A DNA stretch of 8,886 bases, taken from the NCBI GenBank assembly GCA_020050475.1, contig JAGVKP010000073.1, positions 1-8,886 on the forward strand, read 5' to 3'. Positions 6,027 through 8,886 of the stretch are shown here, one piece after another. The notes under the pieces are model-generated. The model saw only the letters and a list, made by a program, of their open reading frames with translations, was not told the DNA's origin and did not search any database. This DNA is from Candidatus Babeliales bacterium (GTDB lineage Bacteria; Babelota; Babeliae; Babelales; JACPOV01). A program made the translations under genes and the position numbers. Positions within the stretch are counted from its first letter, which is position 1, and every line of letters begins with the position of its first letter.

Positions 6027-7577
6027 ATGAATCAATCACGTGCGATTGCAGCAATGATAGCAGCTGCATTATGCACCGCACCAATGTGCGCCGACACAAC
6101 AGTCTTTGGTAAATCGTTTTATCGAGGGCGTTCGCAAGGCTCTAACCAAGCACGCTGGATGGCTGGTCAAGCATATCATTTGTATCTGCCTGACACCGAA
6201 TGCTTAAATGGAAGTATCTCATTCACACCAGAATACAGCCAGAGTTTTCGCAGTAAGCAAGTAGCCGAATTTCTTTTTTTCAATGGCACCGACACCATGG
6301 TGTTCGGCCCAGCGCGTACCACCTCAGTTGGCATTCCTAATCCGGCTGGCGCCGATACTGATGTATTTGCGCAAAACTTTTTTTTAAATCCCGATTTTAT
6401 CGGATCAGTACGCGCAAGCCCGCTCGTGCGTAATTTTATTTTTGACATGAATCTCTATCTCGGGCTTGATGAGCTGCTGTGCGGATTGTATGTGCGCGTC
6501 GATGTACCATTCAACTGGACAAGTTGGGATCTTCGCTTAACCGAAGTGGTAACCAACACTGGCTCAGTCGGTTTTCCAGCAAATACGTTCGGCAATCCGG
6601 CAATACAACCATCTCCACTCTTTTCGATAATCCAAGCATGGAAAGGAGAGATCACTGATGCGGCACTTCCTGATATCCGCCAAGGGCTTAATTTTGCAAA
6701 AGTTGATGGTAAGCGAACCAAAGCAGGCGTCGCTGATTTGACCTTTATTCTTGGGTATACTTTTTTCAAATCTGACTGCAGTCATTTCAGTATTCAAACA
6801 GCACTCATTGCACCAACCGGCAATAGACCGCGTGGCGAATATCTCTTTGAACCGATCGTCGGCAATGGCCATCACGTAGAGCTTGGTGCCGGCATCAATG
6901 CACATTATGAACTGTGGAATAATGGCTGCGACCAATCATTTGCCGTATTTTTTGAAGGAAACGTTTTTCACGTCTTTAAAGGTCGCCAACGTCGCACCTT
7001 TGATCTGAAAAATAATGGTATCGGTAGCAGATATCTTCTTTTCAAACGGTTTTCTGCCGGAGTATACCAGCAAGAGATACTGTTTGGGCCTAACATTACC
7101 ACCCTTGAGTGCCGTGTAGAAAATGATGTCCATGGTGACGCAGCGCTTATGTTTGATTACCAGCGCAACTGCTGGACGCTGGACCTTGGCTATAATGTGT
7201 GGGGTATTAGCAAAGATAAAATTTCGCTGACAGAAGATATTCCGGTAAATACCTTCGGCATACAGGGCTCTACCCTCACTGCTGGGGCAACCATTAATCA
7301 GACGCAAAGCCTAACAACGGTAAATGGCACCTTCCTGCCTGCTATTTCGGATGGCGCAACGCCAATTACCATAACCAATGATAGCATCGATCTTGATTCA
7401 GCAGCCCACCCAGGGTGCTATTCACATAAATTCTTCACACACCTTGGCTATACCTGGCAAAATTGCGACTATCTACCCTATCTAGGTATCGGCGGCGAGG
7501 TTGAGTTTTCTGCCAGCGCCGGCCGCGCGCTCGATCAATGGGGAGTATGGGTAAAAGGCGGATTTACCTTTATCTAA
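6027..7577 (+). CDS. Secreted, probable outer-membrane beta-barrel protein of unrecognised family
   Basis: I do not recognise the family. The 516 residues begin with a Sec-type signal peptide: a short charged start MNQSR, a hydrophobic AIAAMIAAALCTA stretch, and probable cleavage after Ala22 (MCA/DTT). The mature part is rich in alternating hydrophobic and polar residues of the beta-barrel type. Examples are ADLTFILGYTFF (about 236-247), HHVELGAGINAHYELW (282-297), SFAVFFEGNVFHVF (304-317), WTLDLGYNVWGI (383-394) and the final WGVWVKGGFTFI, which resembles a C-terminal beta-signal for BAM-dependent insertion. A less ordered Thr/Asn-rich stretch (about 400-455) could be a surface loop. The mature protein has eight cysteines, unusual for a barrel. 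AAGGAG lies 5 bases before the ATG. The gene diverges from uppP across a 138-base gap and stands alone before a terminator. A porin or surface adhesin role is inference. Confidence 0.8.
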   Translation: MNQSRAIAAMIAAALCTAPMCADTTVFGKSFYRGRSQGSNQARWMAGQAYHLYLPDTECLNGSISFTPEYSQSFRSKQVAEFLFFNGTDTMVFGPARTTSVGIPNPAGADTDVFAQNFFLNPDFIGSVRASPLVRNFIFDMNLYLGLDELLCGLYVRVDVPFNWTSWDLRLTEVVTNTGSVGFPANTFGNPAIQPSPLFSIIQAWKGEITDAALPDIRQGLNFAKVDGKRTKAGVADLTFILGYTFFKSDCSHFSIQTALIAPTGNRPRGEYLFEPIVGNGHHVELGAGINAHYELWNNGCDQSFAVFFEGNVFHVFKGRQRRTFDLKNNGIGSRYLLFKRFSAGVYQQEILFGPNITTLECRVENDVHGDAALMFDYQRNCWTLDLGYNVWGISKDKISLTEDIPVNTFGIQGSTLTAGATINQTQSLTTVNGTFLPAISDGATPITITNDSIDLDSAAHPGCYSHKFFTHLGYTWQNCDYLPYLGIGGEVEFSASAGRALDQWGVWVKGGFTFI

Positions 7578-7612
7578 ATTCTCTTTACCTTCCTGGCAAG
7601 ACATTTTTTATA

Positions 7613-7640
7613 GGCTCGGCCGTTTGGTCGGGCCTTTTTT
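7613..7640 (+). terminator. Rho-independent terminator of the beta-barrel gene
   Basis: A 9-bp stem, GGCTCGGCC (7613-7621) with GGTCGGGCC (7626-7634), includes two G-U pairs and a GTTT loop. It is followed directly by six T residues. It begins 35 bases after the stop codon of the beta-barrel gene, so that gene is probably monocistronic. Confidence 0.9.
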
Positions 7641-7751
7641 ATCCTCAAAAGCGATCTGCCGTATTTTTCTATAAAATAGTTCTCTGGCTGCAATTATTAA
7701 GCGATTGTTTATTGCATTTTATTTTCTATTTGTAAGAAAATAGAGATAGAA

Positions 7752-7772
7752 GCGTAGAAATGGGTTCTACGC
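7752..7772 (+). promoter_or_regulatory. 5' leader stem-loop of the small Cys-rich gene
   Basis: GCGTAGAA (7752-7759) and TTCTACGC (7765-7772) form a perfect 8-bp stem with a 5-base ATGGG loop. The stem ends 37 bases before the start codon and about 25 before the ribosome binding site AAAGGAG (7798-7804). With no T run after it, it is not a terminator. A stem near the 5' end of an abundant mRNA can protect against decay, or it could be a protein-binding operator; both are inference. The AT-rich stretch upstream (7641-7750) should hold the promoter, but I could not fix a convincing -35/-10 pair. Confidence 0.5.
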
Positions 7773-7809
7773 ACGAAGCAATAACAACCCTTTAGTTAAA
7801 GGAGAGCAC

Positions 7810-8121
7810 ATGAAGAAGCTCTTACTAGCTGCAGTTGCTTTCGTTGCATTGTTTGCAATGTCAGCTGATGCACGTCATTATAAATCTTGCAATACTTGCC
7901 CAACCAAAGTTGCAAAGTGCTGCAAAGAGAAAGTACTTGAAGAAGCATGTCCAGTTCCACCATGTTGCGTTCGTTACGTACGTGTTGAAGAACCTGCTAT
8001 CAGAACTAAGCACGTTAGCTATTCTTGGGAATGTCCTTCTTCTTGCGCGACTGAAGCTCCACGTATAGACGGTAATACGGGTGCATTGTTGCATGAAGGT
8101 GCTAAAGTTAGCGAATATTAA
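7810..8121 (+). CDS. Small secreted cysteine-rich protein, function unknown
   Basis: I do not recognise this protein. It has 103 residues with a textbook Sec signal peptide: two lysines, then a Leu/Ala/Val-rich core, and an ADA cleavage site at residues 19-21. That leaves a mature protein of about 82 residues. All nine cysteines are in the mature part (27, 30, 37, 38, 47, 52, 53, 75, 79), arranged as CxxC, CC, CPVPPCC and CxxxC. The mature part has several Lys/Arg residues and many Pro and Val. AAAGGAG lies 5 bases before the ATG. Codons are strongly skewed to GCA/GCT, GTT, CGT, GAA and CCA, with few of the GC-ending codons common in neighbouring genes, which suggests strong expression. A dedicated terminator follows. 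It could be a disulfide-linked envelope or structural protein, or a metal-binding protein. The odd number of cysteines leaves one free for an intermolecular bond. No function can be assigned. Confidence 0.85.
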   Translation: MKKLLLAAVAFVALFAMSADARHYKSCNTCPTKVAKCCKEKVLEEACPVPPCCVRYVRVEEPAIRTKHVSYSWECPSSCATEAPRIDGNTGALLHEGAKVSEY

Positions 8122-8127
8122 TTTCGC

Positions 8128-8142
8128 CTAGCTTTTAGCTAG
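8128..8142 (+). repeat. Short perfect inverted repeat after the Cys-rich gene
   Basis: CTAGCT (8128-8133) and AGCTAG (8137-8142) flank a TTT loop, 6 bases after the stop codon. It could be a small 3' hairpin ahead of the main terminator. A triloop on an AT-containing stem is marginal, so this is only a visible symmetry. Confidence 0.3.
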
Positions 8143-8153
8143 CTTTAGAATTT

Positions 8154-8204
8154 GCCCCTTTTGACACTCTCCTTGCGAGGGTTGAAAAAAGGGGCTCTTT
8201 TTTT
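8154..8204 (+). terminator. Rho-independent terminator of the Cys-rich gene
   Basis: GCCCCTTTT (8154-8162) pairs perfectly with AAAAGGGGC (8187-8195). An inner CCT/AGG stem closed by a TGCG loop (8171-8180) folds part of the 24-base interior. The outer stem is followed by TC and seven T residues (8198-8204). It lies 32 bases after the stop codon and isolates the Cys-rich gene from the peptidase gene downstream. Confidence 0.88.
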
Positions 8205-8235
8205 CAACCACGGTCAACCAATACCATGACGGTAA

Positions 8236-8263
8236 TTGACATCGCGAGCTAATCCACTATCAT
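8236..8263 (+). promoter_or_regulatory. Sigma70-type promoter for the metallopeptidase gene
   Basis: A perfect -35 TTGACA (8236-8241) is followed after 16 bases by TATCAT (8258-8263), 5 of 6 matches to TATAAT. Initiation near 8270 would leave a leader of only about 14 bases, placing the ribosome binding site TGGAG (8271-8275) at the very 5' end of the mRNA. The position just after the preceding terminator supports an independent transcription unit. Confidence 0.65.
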
Positions 8264-8283
8264 AAATGAGTGGAGTTTCTCGT

Positions 8284-8886
8284 ATGTTGATGAGCTGGCG
8301 CTATTTTTACGTCTTTTTGGTATGCTTTTCAAGTCATCTTTTAAGTTTTCGCATCCCTGATTTCAATCTTTCTGAAACAACCCCTACTGCGTATCTTGCG
8401 CACTACGAAAAGTTGATGTGGCAAACGATCGAAGCCCAGACATCACTATGCCTCGATAATTGCATGAAAAAAGCGGCATTGCTTGAAAAAATGCCCTGCG
8501 TGTATCGACCGAACGATCGATACCCTCTTTCACAAGAGCTTGTGGCCAAAGCACGTCGTGTGGCGGACGATTTTGGGATGACGGCCGTATGCTTTGAGGG
8601 TTCATCTGATGCCCATTTTGCCTTTACGATTCGCTCAACTATTTATATTGACCAAACAGGCATCAATCTTTTGTGTACGGATTCTCAGGAAAACGATCCC
8701 CTTTTTGATTGGATTATTGCTCACGAGCTTATTCATGCCCAGCAAGGAGACGGGCTCATCCTTTGGGCATTTAGATTGCTACTGCGCGAACGATCAATCG
8801 CACAAGAGGTCCAAGAACCACTGTGCCATATGTTATCTCATTTTATGGAACTGCGCGCCGATATCCTTGCTGCGGTAAAAAGTCCC
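8284..8886 (+). CDS. Probable M48-like zinc metallopeptidase, cut by the window end
   Basis: An open frame of 201 codons runs from ATG at 8284 to the window edge with no stop, so the gene is 3'-truncated here. The start is supported by TGGAG 8 bases upstream and by the promoter at 8236-8263; ATG at 8290 is an alternative. The first 22 or so residues are hydrophobic (YFYVFLVCFSSHLLSF) and could be a signal peptide or anchor. Residues 147-151 are HELIH, preceded by DWIIA, the zinc-binding HExxH helix. Residues 189-193 are ELRAD in a helix-like segment (HFMELRADILAA), matching the ExxAD third-ligand pattern of M48 (HtpX/Ste24/BepA-like) gluzincins. The spacing of about 37 residues between the motifs is shorter than in many M48 enzymes, so a related gluzincin is possible. 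An N-terminal signal would place it outside the cytoplasm, for example in envelope protein quality control. The substrate is unknown. Confidence 0.75.
   Translation, partial: MLMSWRYFYVFLVCFSSHLLSFRIPDFNLSETTPTAYLAHYEKLMWQTIEAQTSLCLDNCMKKAALLEKMPCVYRPNDRYPLSQELVAKARRVADDFGMTAVCFEGSSDAHFAFTIRSTIYIDQTGINLLCTDSQENDPLFDWIIAHELIHAQQGDGLILWAFRLLLRERSIAQEVQEPLCHMLSHFMELRADILAAVKSP

Noticed and set aside
5889..6035. A 49-codon N-terminal extension of UppP starting at 6035
   Set aside because: It would cross the uppP promoter and overlap the start of the divergent beta-barrel gene. Homology to UppP begins near the ATG at 5888, which has AAGGA upstream.
6564..7307. Two 123-codon minus-strand open frames opposite the beta-barrel gene
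   Set aside because: They have low-complexity translations without family features. The plus strand has a signal peptide, ribosome binding site, terminator and a C-terminal barrel strand.
7538..7735. 65-codon plus-strand open frame across the end of the beta-barrel gene
   Set aside because: It overlaps the C-terminal barrel strand in another frame and runs through the terminator at 7613-7640, with no family resemblance.
8594..8878. 94-codon plus-strand open frame inside the metallopeptidase gene
   Set aside because: It is a frame shadow. The overlapping frame carries HELIH and ELRAD and has a promoter and ribosome binding site.
1..8886. CRISPR arrays, insertion sequences, prophage genes or long direct repeats
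   Set aside because: No spaced direct repeats, transposase motifs or phage-type genes were found on either strand; the window is ordinary chromosomal sequence with two exported proteins I do not recognise.

Overview
The window reads as part of a small-genome, Gram-negative-type bacterium. The signs are a signal-peptide-bearing protein that looks like an outer-membrane beta-barrel, a divergent undecaprenyl-diphosphatase, compact gene spacing and very frequent A/T homopolymer runs. The combination of SpoVG, a SpoIIIE-sized FtsK, an orphan beta-barrel and a small secreted Cys-rich protein makes me think of host-associated lineages such as Candidatus Dependentiae (TM6/Babeliae). That assignment rests on general resemblance only. 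A 16S or RpoB sequence from the same contig, or protein searches, would settle it.

Left part (1-5944), all transcribed leftwards. In transcription order the genes are uppP (undecaprenyl-diphosphatase, broken by a -1 frame change), ftsK (DNA translocase of the division septum), murF (last cytoplasmic step of the peptidoglycan precursor peptide), rsmH (16S rRNA m4C1402 methyltransferase), spoVG (small nucleic-acid-binding regulator) and tRNA-Gln(UUG). uppP has a recognisable sigma70-type promoter (5916-5944). ftsK follows uppP by 14 bases, and rsmH overlaps the murF stop as TAATG. A second good promoter (431-459) lies after rsmH and should drive spoVG and the tRNA together, since only 6 bases separate them. 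The block is a cell-wall and division cluster: MurF finishes UDP-MurNAc-pentapeptide, UppP recycles the lipid carrier, and FtsK clears DNA from the septum.

Right part (6027-8886), all transcribed rightwards. A 516-residue secreted, probable outer-membrane beta-barrel of unrecognised family ends at a strong terminator (7613-7640). Next comes a 103-residue secreted protein with nine cysteines, with a perfect stem-loop in its leader and its own terminator (8154-8204). Last is the first 201 codons of a probable zinc metallopeptidase (HELIH plus a downstream ExxAD), preceded by a near-consensus promoter and cut by the window end.

The most interesting points are the uppP frame change exactly on a U UUA AAA heptamer inside a T8A5 run, and two neighbouring exported proteins that are both unusually rich in cysteine. 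The latter raises the possibility of a disulfide-linked envelope. No mobile element, CRISPR array, rRNA or phage gene was seen, and no stretch longer than 300 bases lacks a gene.
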